Shown here: in pieces, positions 48,797 to 58,047 of the stretch
Layout of the letters: the number at the start of each line of letters is the position of its first letter
How positions within the stretch are numbered: position 1 is the stretch's first letter
Assembly (NCBI RefSeq): GCF_001654985.1
Contig: NZ_LXEU01000081.1
Coordinates: 52,589-116,588, forward strand
Reading direction: 5' to 3'
Length of the DNA stretch: 64,000 bases
Source: Kluyvera georgiana ATCC 51603
GTDB taxonomy: Bacteria > Pseudomonadota > Gammaproteobacteria > Enterobacterales > Enterobacteriaceae
Translations under genes and position numbers: made by a program
Notes under the pieces: generated by a model
What the model saw: only the letters and a program-made list of their open reading frames with translations
The model's database searches: none
Told to the model about the DNA's origin: nothing

Positions 48797-49585
48797 TCAG
48801 CATAACGTGGCAATAATGATGCGATCGGCGTTAAAGAATGCTGTGACGTCAGCGCCTTCCTCCAGCGTTTGCGCCTCATTCAGAGGCAAGGTGGCGCACA
48901 GGCTTTGCCCGTCCGGCAGCGTCATCAGCACTTCGCACTGCTCCGTACCGCGCTCGATATGGCTGATGCGACAAGCCAGCTGGTTATCGGCTGCGGCGGC
49001 CACCGCCGGGTCGCGAGTGACGTTGACCCACGGCGCTTTCAGCAGCACCAGCACCTCTTTACCTTCATCCAGCCCCAGGCGCTCGCCGCTTTGTGCGGTA
49101 ATCGCGACTTTCAGACGGGTGGTGCCGTCGGCGAGCAGAATATCAACGTGCTGCTGGACCTGCTGGTGGTCGCGGCCAGTGACCGTGCCGAACCACTGGT
49201 TACGGGCGCTGGTTTGCAGCGAGAAGCGGGAGATCGCGGCCAGCAGGCTATCCAGGGGGAGCGCATCGTCATCACTCAGTACGTCGAAGGCTTTCTGCTG
49301 AATCTGCGCCAGCAGATCGTAAAGCTGAATCAGGCGCTGGCCGTAGCGGGTGAGTACCGCACCGCCGCCGCCCTTGCCGCCCGTTGCACGGTCAACTAAT
49401 GACTGCTCGCTAAGCTGGTTCATTTCATTAATCGCATCCCAGGCGCTCTTATAGCTGATGCCCGCATTTTTGGCTCCCTGGCTGATGGAGCCAGTCTGTG
49501 CTATTTGTTTGAGGAGCGAGATGCGGCGCGGATCGGCGAACAGTCGCTGCTGGAGCTTGAGGGTAAGAAGGATTTCAGCCTGCAT
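48797..49585 (-). CDS. modE: ModE, molybdate-responsive transcription regulator
   Basis: This regulator binds molybdate and represses modABC and activates molybdoenzyme genes. It has 262 residues. The N-terminal winged helix (about 20-100) includes SISQGAKNAGISYKSAWDAINEMN and the GGKGGGGA wing. Two C-terminal mop/TOBE molybdate-binding domains (about 125-262) are visible, with SARNQWFGTV. The start MQAEILLTLKLQQ is chosen over a frame opening 65 codons upstream. It probably forms an operon with modF. Confidence 0.96.
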   Translation of the reverse strand: MQAEILLTLKLQQRLFADPRRISLLKQIAQTGSISQGAKNAGISYKSAWDAINEMNQLSEQSLVDRATGGKGGGGAVLTRYGQRLIQLYDLLAQIQQKAFDVLSDDDALPLDSLLAAISRFSLQTSARNQWFGTVTGRDHQQVQQHVDILLADGTTRLKVAITAQSGERLGLDEGKEVLVLLKAPWVNVTRDPAVAAAADNQLACRISHIERGTEQCEVLMTLPDGQSLCATLPLNEAQTLEEGADVTAFFNADRIIIATLC

Positions 49586-49712
49586 AAGAGTATCCTGGCA
49601 AGTAAAAGGGCATTTTGACCCAAATGTCTGCAAGCGCAAAGCACACCGCACAAAAGGGAGTGTATTTCTGCGATATCCGGTTACAATAGCAACATCACAT
49701 TGTATGGAGTAA

Positions 49713-49865
<153 letters not shown>

Positions 49866-49873
49866 TTTCCTCA

Positions 49874-49900
49874 AAAACGCCCGGTCCCCCCGGGCGTTTT
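49874..49900 (+). terminator. Terminator after acrZ
   Basis: AAAACGCCCGG and CCGGGCGTTTT form an 11-bp stem 9 nt after the acrZ stop, ending in four T's. Confidence 0.85.
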
Positions 49901-49999
49901 GCTATGAAGTTCCCGAAAACCCTGCCGATAACATCCCGTAAATACAGCAATAATTCGCGCATCTGTAATGCATTCATCGCGGAAAATCCTTATACTCCT

Positions 50000-50023
50000 C
50001 GTTATGTTTTTATTTATATAACG
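50000..50023. promoter_or_regulatory. ModE operator upstream of modA
   Basis: CGTTAT and ATAACG arms flank an AT-only centre (GTTTTTATTTAT), the ModE palindrome, 20-43 bp before the modA ATG. Mo-ModE repression of modABC is predicted. Confidence 0.75.
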
Positions 50024-50042
50024 TTGAGTTCAGGAGTATGAA

Positions 50043-50816
50043 ATGACAGGTTCATGGGTACGTCTTTTTGCCGGGGCAGCGTTAACGCTGTCGGTTACGG
50101 GTCACGCGTTGGCCCAGGATGCGAAAATCACCGTTTTCGCCGCCGCTTCGCTGACTAACGCGATGCAGGATATTGCCAAAGAGTATAAAAAAGAGAAGAA
50201 CGTTGACGTGGTCTCCTCTTTTGCTTCTTCCTCTACGCTGGCTCGCCAGATTGAAGCCGGTGCGCCGGCCGACCTGTTTATTTCCGCCGACCAGAAATGG
50301 ATGGACTACGCGGTAGATAAAAAAGCGATCGACGCCGCCACGCGTGAAACCCTGCTGGGCAACAGCCTGGTGGTCGTTGCGCCGAAAGCCAGCGAACAGG
50401 CCAACATCGCTGTGGATGCTAACACCCCGTGGACCAGCCTGCTGAAAGGCGGTCGCCTGGCGGTTGGCGACCCGGATCACGTCCCGGCGGGTATCTATGC
50501 GAAAGAAGCGCTGCAAAAGCTCGGCGCGTGGGAAACGCTGTCGCCAAAACTGGCACCGGCTGAAGATGTACGCGGTGCGCTGGCGCTGGTTGAACGTAGC
50601 GAAGCGCCGCTGGGAATCGTCTACGGTTCTGACGCAGTGGCCAGCAAAGGTGTTAAAGTAGTTGGTACGTTCCCGGAAGATTCCCATCAGAAAGTGGAAT
50701 ATCCGATTGCCATTATCGATGGCCATAAAAACGCAACCGTCTCGGCGTTCTATGACTACCTGAAAGGGCCGCAGGCGTCTGAAATCTTTAAACGTTACGG
50801 ATTTACGACTCGCTAA
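50043..50816 (+). CDS. modA: ModA, periplasmic molybdate-binding protein
   Basis: This substrate-binding protein delivers molybdate to ModBC. It has 257 residues. A signal peptide runs to about residue 24 (ALA-QDAKI). Oxyanion-binding segments are FAAASLTNAM, SFASSSTLARQIEAGAPAD and the C-terminal ENAPL-type ERSEAPLGIVYGSDA. The modB ATG overlaps its stop codon. Confidence 0.97.
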   Translation: MTGSWVRLFAGAALTLSVTGHALAQDAKITVFAAASLTNAMQDIAKEYKKEKNVDVVSSFASSSTLARQIEAGAPADLFISADQKWMDYAVDKKAIDAATRETLLGNSLVVVAPKASEQANIAVDANTPWTSLLKGGRLAVGDPDHVPAGIYAKEALQKLGAWETLSPKLAPAEDVRGALALVERSEAPLGIVYGSDAVASKGVKVVGTFPEDSHQKVEYPIAIIDGHKNATVSAFYDYLKGPQASEIFKRYGFTTR

Positions 50817-51505
50817 TGATATTGACCGATCCCGAATGGCAGGCGGTAGTGCTGAGCCTGAAAGTATCCTCCCTGGCCGTCCTGTTCAGTTTGCCGTTTG
50901 GGATCCTCTTTGCCTGGCTGCTGGTGCGCCGTCATTTTCCCGGCAAGGCACTGCTGGACGGCCTTATCCACCTGCCGCTGGTGCTGCCGCCGGTGGTGGT
51001 GGGCTATTTATTGCTGGTGGCAATGGGTCGCCGTGGTTTTATTGGCAGTTGGCTATACGACTGGTTCGGCCTGACTTTCGCTTTTAGCTGGCGCGGCGCG
51101 GTGATCGCCGCGGCGGTGATGTCGTTTCCGCTGATGGTCCGGGCGATTCGTTTGGCGCTGGAAGGCGTCGACGTCAAGCTCGAACAGGCGGCGCGTACCC
51201 TGGGCGCTGGGCGCTGGCGGGTGTTTTGCACCATTACGCTGCCGCTGATGCTGCCGGGCATTATCGTCGGCACCGTGCTGGCGTTTGCCCGCTCGCTCGG
51301 CGAGTTTGGCGCGACCATTACCTTTGTCTCTAACATTCCTGGCGAAACGCGCACCATTCCTTCTGCCATGTATACCCTGATTCAGACCCCCGGCGGCGAA
51401 AGCGCGGCGGCACGTCTGTGCCTGATTTCTATCGTTCTGGCGCTGATTTCCCTGATGATTTCTGAATGGCTGGCTCGTCTCAGCCGTCGGCGGATAGGAG
51501 GGTAA
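50816..51505 (+). CDS. modB: ModB, molybdate ABC transporter permease
   Basis: This inner-membrane permease has 229 residues and five to six membrane spans. The EAA loop with conserved Gly is visible as LEQAARTLGAGRWRVFCTITLPLMLPGI. It overlaps modA by one base and is followed by modC after 3 nt. Confidence 0.96.
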   Translation: MILTDPEWQAVVLSLKVSSLAVLFSLPFGILFAWLLVRRHFPGKALLDGLIHLPLVLPPVVVGYLLLVAMGRRGFIGSWLYDWFGLTFAFSWRGAVIAAAVMSFPLMVRAIRLALEGVDVKLEQAARTLGAGRWRVFCTITLPLMLPGIIVGTVLAFARSLGEFGATITFVSNIPGETRTIPSAMYTLIQTPGGESAAARLCLISIVLALISLMISEWLARLSRRRIGG

Positions 51506-51508
51506 TCC

Positions 51509-52567
51509 ATGCTTGAGCTGAATTTTAGCCAGACGTTGGGTACGCACTGCCTGGCGATAAATGAATCACTGCCCGCCTCAGGGATTACCGCTGTTTTTGG
51601 CGTATCTGGCGCGGGTAAAACCTCGCTAATCAATGCCATCAGCGGCCTGACTACGCCGCAGCAGGGGCGGATTGTGCTTAACGGACGCGTGTTGAACGAT
51701 GTTGAGCAGGGGATCTGCCTGGCGCCGGAGAAGCGTCGTATTGGCTATGTGTTTCAGGATGCACGCCTGTTCCCGCACTACAAAGTGCGCGGTAATTTGC
51801 GTTACGGTATGGCGAAAAGCATGGCGGAGCAGTTTGATAAACTGGTTGCCCTGCTGGGCATTGAGCCGTTGCTCGATCGCCTGCCGGGCAGCCTTTCCGG
51901 CGGTGAAAAACAGCGTGTGGCGATCGGCCGCGCATTACTGACCGCCCCTGAACTGCTGTTACTCGATGAGCCGCTGGCTTCGCTCGATATCCCGCGCAAG
52001 CGTGAACTGCTGCCGTATCTGCAGCGTCTGGCGCGGGAGATCAATATACCGATGCTCTACGTTAGCCACTCGCTGGATGAGATTCTGCATCTGGCCGATA
52101 AAGTGCTGGTGCTGGAAGGTGGGCAGATCAAGGCATTCGGTAATCTGGAAGACGTATGGGGCAGCAGCGTGATGCACCCGTGGTTGCCGCAGGATCAGCA
52201 GAGCAGCATTCTGCGCGTGACTGTGCTGGAACACCATCCGCACTATGCGATGACCGCGCTGGCCCTGGGCGACCAGCATATTTGGGTGAACAAGCTCGAC
52301 AGGCCGCTACAGAGTGTGGTGCGCGTGCGCATTCAGGCTACCGACGTGTCGCTGGTGCTACAGCCGTCGCCCCACACCAGCATCCGCAACGTGCTGCACG
52401 CCAAAGTCCTGCAGTGCTACGACGATAATGGCCAGGTCGAAGTACAGCTGGACGTCAGCGGTCGTACGCTGTGGGCGCGTATTAGCCCTTGGGCGCGGGA
52501 TGACCTGGCGGTGAAGCCAGGCCAGTGGCTGTACGCCCAGATAAAGAGCGTTTCAATTACCGCTTGA
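51509..52567 (+). CDS. modC: ModC, molybdate ABC transporter ATPase
   Basis: This ATPase drives ModB. It has 352 residues. Walker A is GVSGAGKTS, the ABC signature is [10 protein letters not shown], Walker B is [14 protein letters not shown]-terminal TOBE/mop domain (about 290-352) can bind molybdate for feedback inhibition. A GGAGGG ribosome site precedes the ATG. Its stop directly abuts the ybhA stop on the opposite strand. Confidence 0.97.
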   Translation: MLELNFSQTLGTHCLAINESLPASGITAVFGVSGAGKTSLINAISGLTTPQQGRIVLNGRVLNDVEQGICLAPEKRRIGYVFQDARLFPHYKVRGNLRYGMAKSMAEQFDKLVALLGIEPLLDRLPGSLSGGEKQRVAIGRALLTAPELLLLDEPLASLDIPRKRELLPYLQRLAREINIPMLYVSHSLDEILHLADKVLVLEGGQIKAFGNLEDVWGSSVMHPWLPQDQQSSILRVTVLEHHPHYAMTALALGDQHIWVNKLDRPLQSVVRVRIQATDVSLVLQPSPHTSIRNVLHAKVLQCYDDNGQVEVQLDVSGRTLWARISPWARDDLAVKPGQWLYAQIKSVSITA

Positions 52568-53386
52568 TTACAGCAGGTGACGGTTGATGTAGTCGGCGAT
52601 GGCATCGGTGGTGTTATCGCCGATGACCACGTTGGCGCGCGCTTTCACCGCATCAACCGCATTGCCCATCGCCACGCCGGTACCGGCGGCTTCCAGCATG
52701 CTGATATCGTTAAAGTTGTCGCCAAACGCCACCACGTCCTGCATCGACCAGCCCTGTGCGGTGATGAACTGCGTCAGACGTTTGCCTTTGCTGTTGCCCT
52801 GACGCGCGATATCGACCTGATCGTGCCACGACCATTCGCACTCCAGCTGCAGCGTCTGCTCGACGTGTTTCGCGAAGTTTTGCAGCTTTTCGCCGTCTTC
52901 ATCGGTGAGGGCAAATTTCCAGACGTTATTCACCTCACGTGCGGCCTGCGCCAGCGAGTCGACCTGAGTAAAGGACGGGCGCTGTGCTTCCGGCAGGCTC
53001 TGTGCCCAGTTGGCGGTGCGAATCACGTGGCCGGTTGGGTACTGGTACATCATGGTATCGTCGACGTACATCAGGCCGTGAATCCGATGCTCATCCAGCA
53101 GGGAAATCAGCTGTTGGGCTTTTTCGACCGGCATCGGATCGGCATCCAGTACTTTTTTCGCTTGATAATCATACAAGTAGGTGCCATTACAACAAATTGC
53201 AGGTGTATCCAGCGCCAGTGCCTGATAAAAAGGATGGATGGCAACGTGATGACGACCGGTGACGATCATTAATTGGTAACCTGCCGCTCTGGCGCGATTC
53301 AGCGCTTCCAGGGAAGCGGGCAGGAGGGTTTTCTTTGGCGTCAGGAGCGTTCCGTCCAGATCCAGGGCAATCACACGTGCAGTCAT
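52568..53386 (-). CDS. ybhA: YbhA, HAD-superfamily (Cof type) phosphatase acting on PLP
   Basis: This 272-residue HAD phosphatase has the motif I DLDGTLLTPKK near the N terminus and a C-terminal VAFGDNFNDISMLEAAG motif IV. E. coli YbhA dephosphorylates pyridoxal phosphate and sugar phosphates in vitro. The cap domain lies between the motifs. It converges with modC without spacing and diverges from pgl. Confidence 0.95.
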   Translation of the reverse strand: MTARVIALDLDGTLLTPKKTLLPASLEALNRARAAGYQLMIVTGRHHVAIHPFYQALALDTPAICCNGTYLYDYQAKKVLDADPMPVEKAQQLISLLDEHRIHGLMYVDDTMMYQYPTGHVIRTANWAQSLPEAQRPSFTQVDSLAQAAREVNNVWKFALTDEDGEKLQNFAKHVEQTLQLECEWSWHDQVDIARQGNSKGKRLTQFITAQGWSMQDVVAFGDNFNDISMLEAAGTGVAMGNAVDAVKARANVVIGDNTTDAIADYINRHLL

Positions 53387-53503
53387 AGTGTTGTCTCGAG
53401 TTTAAGAGAAAATTCGCTGTGCAGGATGGTACACCGAGATACCTGTACGGCAAAATGGTGTGATAAATAGCCGCAAATTATGTGTTTTCAGAAAGGAGTA
53501 TTC

Positions 53504-54499
53504 ATGAAACAGACCGTTTATACCGCCAGCCCGGAAAGCCAGCAGATCCACGTCTGGACGCTGAACCACGATGGCAGCCTGAAGCTGGTTCAGGTGGTGG
53601 ATGTTCCGGGTCAGGTGCAGCCCATGGTCATCAGCCCTGATAAACGTTATCTGTATGTTGGCGTGCGTCCGGAGTTTCGCGTGCTGGCCTACCGTATTGC
53701 GCCGGATGACGGTGCGCTGACCTATGAAGCCGAAGCGCCGCTGCCGGGCAGCCCGACCCATATTTCGACCGACCGTAAAGGCAACTTTATCTTCAGCGCT
53801 TCGTACAATCAGGCCAACGTCGCGGTCATTCGTCTGGAAGACGGCCTGCCGCGCGACACCGTGACGGTGGTGGATGGTCTGGAAGGTTGCCACTCGGCGA
53901 ATATCTCCCCGGATAACCGCACCCTGTGGGTGCCGGCGCTGAAACAGGATCGCATCTGCCTGTTTACCCTGAGCGACGACGGTTTCCTTTCGGCGCAGAG
54001 CCCGGCTGAAGTGACCACTGTAGAAGGCGCCGGCCCGCGTCATATGGTGTTCCACCCGAACGAACAGTACGGCTACTGTGTGAACGAACTGAACAGCTCC
54101 GTTGACGTATGGGAGCTGAAGGATCCGCACGGTAAGATTGAATGCGTGCAGACGCTGGATATGATGCCTGCTGATTTCACCGACACGCGTTGGGCGGCCG
54201 ATATCCATATTACGCCGGACGGGCGTCATCTGTATGCCTGTGACCGTACCTCCAGCCTGATCACCGTATTCAGCGTATCGGAAGACGGTAGCGTGCTGTC
54301 GCTGGAAGGCTTCCAGCCGACGGAAACCCAGCCGCGTGGGTTCAACATTGACCACAGCGGAAAATATCTGATTGCCGCAGGGCAGAAATCGCACCACATC
54401 GCGGTGTATGAAATTGCTGGCGAGCAGGGGCTGCTGCAGGAAAAAGGGCGCTATGCCGTGGGCCAGGGCCCAATGTGGGTGGTGGTTTACGCGCATTAA
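53504..54499 (+). CDS. pgl: Pgl, 6-phosphogluconolactonase
   Basis: This enzyme hydrolyses 6-phosphogluconolactone in the pentose phosphate pathway. It has 331 residues and is the YbhE-type seven-bladed beta-propeller form, with [15 protein letters not shown] blade motifs and [25 protein letters not shown]. The start [12 protein letters not shown] follows GAAAGGAGTATTC. In E. coli ybhDHIJ lie between pgl and ybhC; here they are absent. Confidence 0.97.
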   Translation: MKQTVYTASPESQQIHVWTLNHDGSLKLVQVVDVPGQVQPMVISPDKRYLYVGVRPEFRVLAYRIAPDDGALTYEAEAPLPGSPTHISTDRKGNFIFSASYNQANVAVIRLEDGLPRDTVTVVDGLEGCHSANISPDNRTLWVPALKQDRICLFTLSDDGFLSAQSPAEVTTVEGAGPRHMVFHPNEQYGYCVNELNSSVDVWELKDPHGKIECVQTLDMMPADFTDTRWAADIHITPDGRHLYACDRTSSLITVFSVSEDGSVLSLEGFQPTETQPRGFNIDHSGKYLIAAGQKSHHIAVYEIAGEQGLLQEKGRYAVGQGPMWVVVYAH

Positions 54500-54501
54500 T
54501 G

Positions 54502-54580
54502 TTAGGCCGGATAAGGCGTTTACGCTGCCATCCGGTAACCTGCGCGCTTAGGCCTGATGATGCTGAATGTATCAGGCCTG
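54502..54580. repeat. REP pair (BIME) between pgl and ybhC
   Basis: TTAGGCCGGATAAGGCG...CCATCCGG and TAGGCCTGATGATGC...ATCAGGCCT are REP-type palindromes between two convergent genes. Confidence 0.88.
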
Positions 54581-54590
54581 TGCGATAAAA

Positions 54591-54616
54591 AAAGCCCATG
54601 AAATCATGGGCTTTTT
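54591..54616. terminator. Bidirectional terminator between pgl and ybhC
   Basis: AAAGCCCATGA and CATGGGCTTT with AAAAA before and TTT after form a stem usable on both strands. Confidence 0.85.
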
Positions 54617-54632
54617 CACATCGGCTTCGCCG

Positions 54633-55916
54633 TTACTGCTTCGGTTCTGCCACAATATGACTTCCCACGCCGCGGTTGTTGTACTCCCACATGCGGTTGA
54701 AGTTGCGGTCGTTAAGATCGCGTTTAATCTGACCTTTCTCGTCCTGAGCGCCGGTATTGCCGCTGAACGGACGTTTAGAAACGGCAGCATCGGCCCACGG
54801 TTTCGCGACGTTAAAGCCTTCGTTAATCACGCTATCGCGAATCACGACCTGACCGTTAGTGTTGCCATCAACGTCCAGCGAGCGGCCCAGCTGCGCCACG
54901 CCGTCACCGGCAGCGGTGAAGCGGCTGTTGGTCGCCAGGAAGCCGTAGAAGATGTTGGCCTGGGTCGCCGGGGCGAAGACGTAGCCTTCCTGCTGGGTGC
55001 GGGAATTCACCACGCGGAAGTCGGTGTTGTCGAACACCACCGCGCCGCGGCCGGAAACGATATCGACATCGCCTTCGAGGTAGCTGTTGCTGACCAGCGT
55101 ACGGGTCTGGCGGTTATTTTGCAGACGGTTGTCAACGCCGCTATTGGTCACGAAGAAGGTGTTCTGACGGCCCAGAATATTGACGTTGTTCAACTGGGTT
55201 TTATCGCCATCGGTGCGCAGGGCGACCGCCTGGTGAGTACCGGCATCCACGCTGTCACCCAGATTGTTTTCAATCGTCAGGTTTTGCAGCTGTAAGCCAT
55301 TGTTCTGTGACCACACGACCGCGGAGCACATCACGCCGATGGTGGCGCTGCGCTTGCTTTGGCAGCCATCAAACATGTACCACGCCGGTTTACCCGGCAT
55401 ATATTTGCCGCCTGGGTTAACCAGTTTACGCCAGCTGGTTGGGTCGATTTCGGAATCGATGGCCAGGCCAATTTTTACGTCGATCGCTTTCTCGCCGGTA
55501 CCATAGAGCGTCAGGCTGCCCGGAGCCGCCGGGATATAGACGGTGCCCTTGTACTCACCCGGCAGTACGGCGATGTACAGACGTGAGCTGCTGTGACGCG
55601 CAATAGCGGCGTCAACGGCATCCTGAATGCTGGTGTGCGTTACGCCCTGAGTACCGGCCGGACCCACCACGAAATCTGCTTTCGCCGGAACGGCGATAGA
55701 AGACGGAGACCAGGCGGCAGCGTTAGGATCTAATGACGAGAAGTAACGTGCAGCGGTAAAGTTCTGCGCTTCGTCCGCCGACAGTACCGGACGGGAAGAG
55801 GTACCAGGTGTGGTCTGGTCAGAAGGGCGCTGATCCGCTGGGGTTGAGCTGCAAGCAGTCAGTGTCACGCCAAAAGCCAATGCCAGCGCCAGACGAGAAA
55901 CCGAAAAAGTGTTCAT
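54633..55916 (-). CDS. ybhC: YbhC, outer-membrane lipoprotein of the pectinesterase family (acyl-CoA thioesterase)
   Basis: This 427-residue protein matches E. coli YbhC, an outer-membrane lipoprotein with a right-handed parallel beta-helix pectinesterase fold; E. coli YbhC has reported thioesterase activity and lacks pectinase residues. The lipobox LTAC places the lipid Cys at residue 22. The GEYKG, SYLEGDVDIVSGRGAVVF and WAD segments are conserved. It is read toward pgl; its upstream side holds the attB-like site. Confidence 0.93.
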   Translation of the reverse strand: MNTFSVSRLALALAFGVTLTACSSTPADQRPSDQTTPGTSSRPVLSADEAQNFTAARYFSSLDPNAAAWSPSSIAVPAKADFVVGPAGTQGVTHTSIQDAVDAAIARHSSSRLYIAVLPGEYKGTVYIPAAPGSLTLYGTGEKAIDVKIGLAIDSEIDPTSWRKLVNPGGKYMPGKPAWYMFDGCQSKRSATIGVMCSAVVWSQNNGLQLQNLTIENNLGDSVDAGTHQAVALRTDGDKTQLNNVNILGRQNTFFVTNSGVDNRLQNNRQTRTLVSNSYLEGDVDIVSGRGAVVFDNTDFRVVNSRTQQEGYVFAPATQANIFYGFLATNSRFTAAGDGVAQLGRSLDVDGNTNGQVVIRDSVINEGFNVAKPWADAAVSKRPFSGNTGAQDEKGQIKRDLNDRNFNRMWEYNNRGVGSHIVAEPKQ

Positions 55917-55957
55917 GTTGCTCCAGGCTAATTAAGTAAAAGGGAATCCTGTAAAAG

Positions 55958-55978
55958 CAGCCTTTTTATACTAAGTTG
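55958..55978. other. attB: Sequence homologous to phage lambda attB
   Basis: The core GCCTTTTTATACTAA (55960-55974) differs at one base from the lambda 15-bp common core GCTTTTTTATACTAA; the 7-bp overlap TTTATAC is intact. It is followed by GTTGAGCGAAACGGG, which matches the E. coli right flank except G for C in the B' arm. It lies just upstream of ybhC, as in E. coli. It is a chromosomal locus, not a prophage; integration ability is untested. Confidence 0.85.
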
Positions 55979-56113
55979 AGCGAAACGGGAAGATGTGCTG
56001 ACAAAAAATCGCCTGTTTTTTTGACAACTTATGTCAGCGAAAAGGAAAGAGGGCGAAAGGGGAAGGAGAGAGCCATTGAAAGGCCTTATCCATCCGCCCT
56101 GGAGTGTTCGCGG

Positions 56114-56776
56114 CTAGAACGCTTTTTTGTGCGCCAGGCTGGTGACTAAATCGGTGATGCTGAGTACCAGCGTTGAACGTACCATTTGCTGATAGCGCTG
56201 TTCCTGCATGGTTCTCAGCGCGTCGTCGACCACGTCTTCCGGCAGGTGCAGCGTCGGCGGAGGCGGCAGCGTCGTCATGCAGTGCAGCATATTGATCGGC
56301 CCCAGAATTTCGTCATCGGTAAAGCTGTAGATTTTGTTCTCGTGCGCCAGTTCGTTATTCAGCGCCAGTAACAGTTCAACGTCTTCATATTCATCGCGGC
56401 TGATGACGCCCAGCGCATAAATCAGCTTTAGCCGCACCGGTAAATTCGCCAGCGGCCCGCTGCCTTCCAGCAGCGGTTCCACCGCGTACTTCACCGCGTA
56501 ATCGTCTTTCCGGAAGGCCTGCAAAATCAGCTGGTCGACCGCTTCAGACAGTAAGCCTACGGCAGTTTGAATAAAACCGGTGAGCGTCTGGCGGGCGTTA
56601 AGCCGCTCCAGGATGCGGTTCTCCGCCGCCTGATTTTGGGTTAAGTGCGCGTCGTCCATCATGGCCATCATCTTCGTTGTGCTTTCCGCTAACCGTGGCT
56701 TCTCTGGTGCCGTGTCCTTCGGACGCTCATTTTCTGCTGCTGGTTGCGCATTCTTGCGCAGGAGATTCAATTTCAT
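56114..56776 (-). CDS. mtlR: MtlR-like mannitol operon repressor
   Basis: This 220-residue protein matches the MtlR family (E. coli 195 residues): ENRILERLNARQTLTGFIQTAVGLLSEAVD, FRKDDYAVKYAVEPLL and RYQQMVRSTLVLSITDL. The N terminus is about 25 residues longer and basic. I take the ATG at 56776, which has AAGAAGGGTAAG before it; an ATG at 56791 is also in frame but lacks a comparable site. It lies 61 nt after mtlD, with a GC-rich hairpin between. MtlR represses mtlA expression in E. coli. Confidence 0.88.
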   Translation of the reverse strand: MKLNLLRKNAQPAAENERPKDTAPEKPRLAESTTKMMAMMDDAHLTQNQAAENRILERLNARQTLTGFIQTAVGLLSEAVDQLILQAFRKDDYAVKYAVEPLLEGSGPLANLPVRLKLIYALGVISRDEYEDVELLLALNNELAHENKIYSFTDDEILGPINMLHCMTTLPPPPTLHLPEDVVDDALRTMQEQRYQQMVRSTLVLSITDLVTSLAHKKAF

Positions 56777-56792
56777 CTTACCCTTCTTCATC

Positions 56793-56821
56793 GGGCGCGG
56801 CGGCCGTTAACCTCCGCGCCC
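56793..56821. other. GC-rich hairpin between mtlD and mtlR
   Basis: GGGCGCGG and CCGCGCCC arms with a 13-nt loop lie just before mtlR and 17 nt after the mtlD stop. It may reduce mtlR expression relative to mtlAD. Confidence 0.55.
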
Positions 56822-56837
56822 AGCTATGGGTGTTACA

Positions 56838-57995
56838 TCATTCTTTACGTTGCATGGCGTTATACACATTCACTATCTGGGCGACAAGCTCTGGCCGATC
56901 CTGCAGGCCACAAACCTCAATGACCGTGCTTGTTACCCCATTTTCCGCCAGCAGGTTTGCCATTTCTTGCGCCTGCGGGTCCTGGTTGCTGCGATAATGC
57001 AGGGCGGCGGCAATACCGATAATCAGGTGGCGATTGGGGAGCCCGTACTCCAGCGTTCCTCGCAGCGGCTTGATTAAGCGATCGTTCTCGCTCAATTTAC
57101 GCAGCGGCTGGCGGCCTACGCGTTCCACCTCATCATGCAGATAAGGATTCTCAAAGCGGGTCAGAATCTTATCAATATAGGCAGCATGCTGCTGGGGATC
57201 GAAGGCGTAACGTTGAATCAGTACTTCGCCACTCTCGCGCATGGCATTTTTTACTGCTTCACGTATCGCCGGGTCGAGAATGGCATCGCGAATGGTCCGA
57301 TAGCCTGCCAATTGGCCAAGATAGGCGGTTATCGCATGGCCGGTATTGAGGGTAAACAGCTTACGTTCAATATAAGCCATCAGATTGCTGGTGGGTTCCA
57401 TCCCGGCGATGTCCGGTAACGCACCTTTAAACTGGGTACGGTCAACAATCCACTCGCTAAAGGTCTCGACGGTGACATCCAACGGATCGTCGTTCGCCGC
57501 GGCCCCCGGCGGCACGATACGGTCGACCGCCGAATCGACAAAACCGACGTGTTCTTCCACCCAGCCGTGCAGCTCGGCGGGCATCGATTGCAGCACATGC
57601 TGCTTAAGCTGGCTGGAGCCACGCACCATATTTTCACAGGCGATGATATTCATCGGCTGGTGGTTGCCGCGCTCAAAGCGGGCGATTAATCCCTGGGCCA
57701 GCGTGCTGGCGATTTTGCTGAGCACCTGCGGGCCAACGGCGGTGGTGATGATATCGGCCTGGGCAATCTGCGCGACAGCATCCGGGCTGTTACTGTAGAT
57801 GGCACTGACGCGATTGACCTGCTCAACGCGAGCATTTTCCCCCACCACGTTGACCTGATAATGTTGCTGATGCGCCAGCTGATCGACCAGCGGCTGGTTG
57901 ACATCGGCAAAGGTCAGCTCCGCCTGGGCGTCCGCCAGTAGTTTACCAATAAAGCCGCGACCGATATTCCCTGCGCCAAAATGAATTGCTTTCAT
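56838..57995 (-). CDS. mtlD: MtlD, mannitol-1-phosphate 5-dehydrogenase
   Basis: This NAD-dependent enzyme oxidises mannitol-1-phosphate to fructose-6-phosphate. It has 385 residues (E. coli 382). The NAD motif is [13 protein letters not shown] at the N terminus. [31 protein letters not shown] and [16 protein letters not shown] are the polyol dehydrogenase core segments. By eye it differs from E. coli MtlD at many more positions than the neighbouring gal, mod or bio products do from theirs. Confidence 0.94.
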   Translation of the reverse strand: MKAIHFGAGNIGRGFIGKLLADAQAELTFADVNQPLVDQLAHQQHYQVNVVGENARVEQVNRVSAIYSNSPDAVAQIAQADIITTAVGPQVLSKIASTLAQGLIARFERGNHQPMNIIACENMVRGSSQLKQHVLQSMPAELHGWVEEHVGFVDSAVDRIVPPGAAANDDPLDVTVETFSEWIVDRTQFKGALPDIAGMEPTSNLMAYIERKLFTLNTGHAITAYLGQLAGYRTIRDAILDPAIREAVKNAMRESGEVLIQRYAFDPQQHAAYIDKILTRFENPYLHDEVERVGRQPLRKLSENDRLIKPLRGTLEYGLPNRHLIIGIAAALHYRSNQDPQAQEMANLLAENGVTSTVIEVCGLQDRPELVAQIVNVYNAMQRKE

Positions 57996-58047
57996 GACTG
58001 TTACCTCGAAAAAACGTTCCGTATCAGGGGCGGTACGCCCCGTCGCC

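Noticed and set aside
53402..54496. 364-codon antisense frame over pgl
   Set aside because: Shadow of pgl; composition typical of reverse-complement enteric genes.
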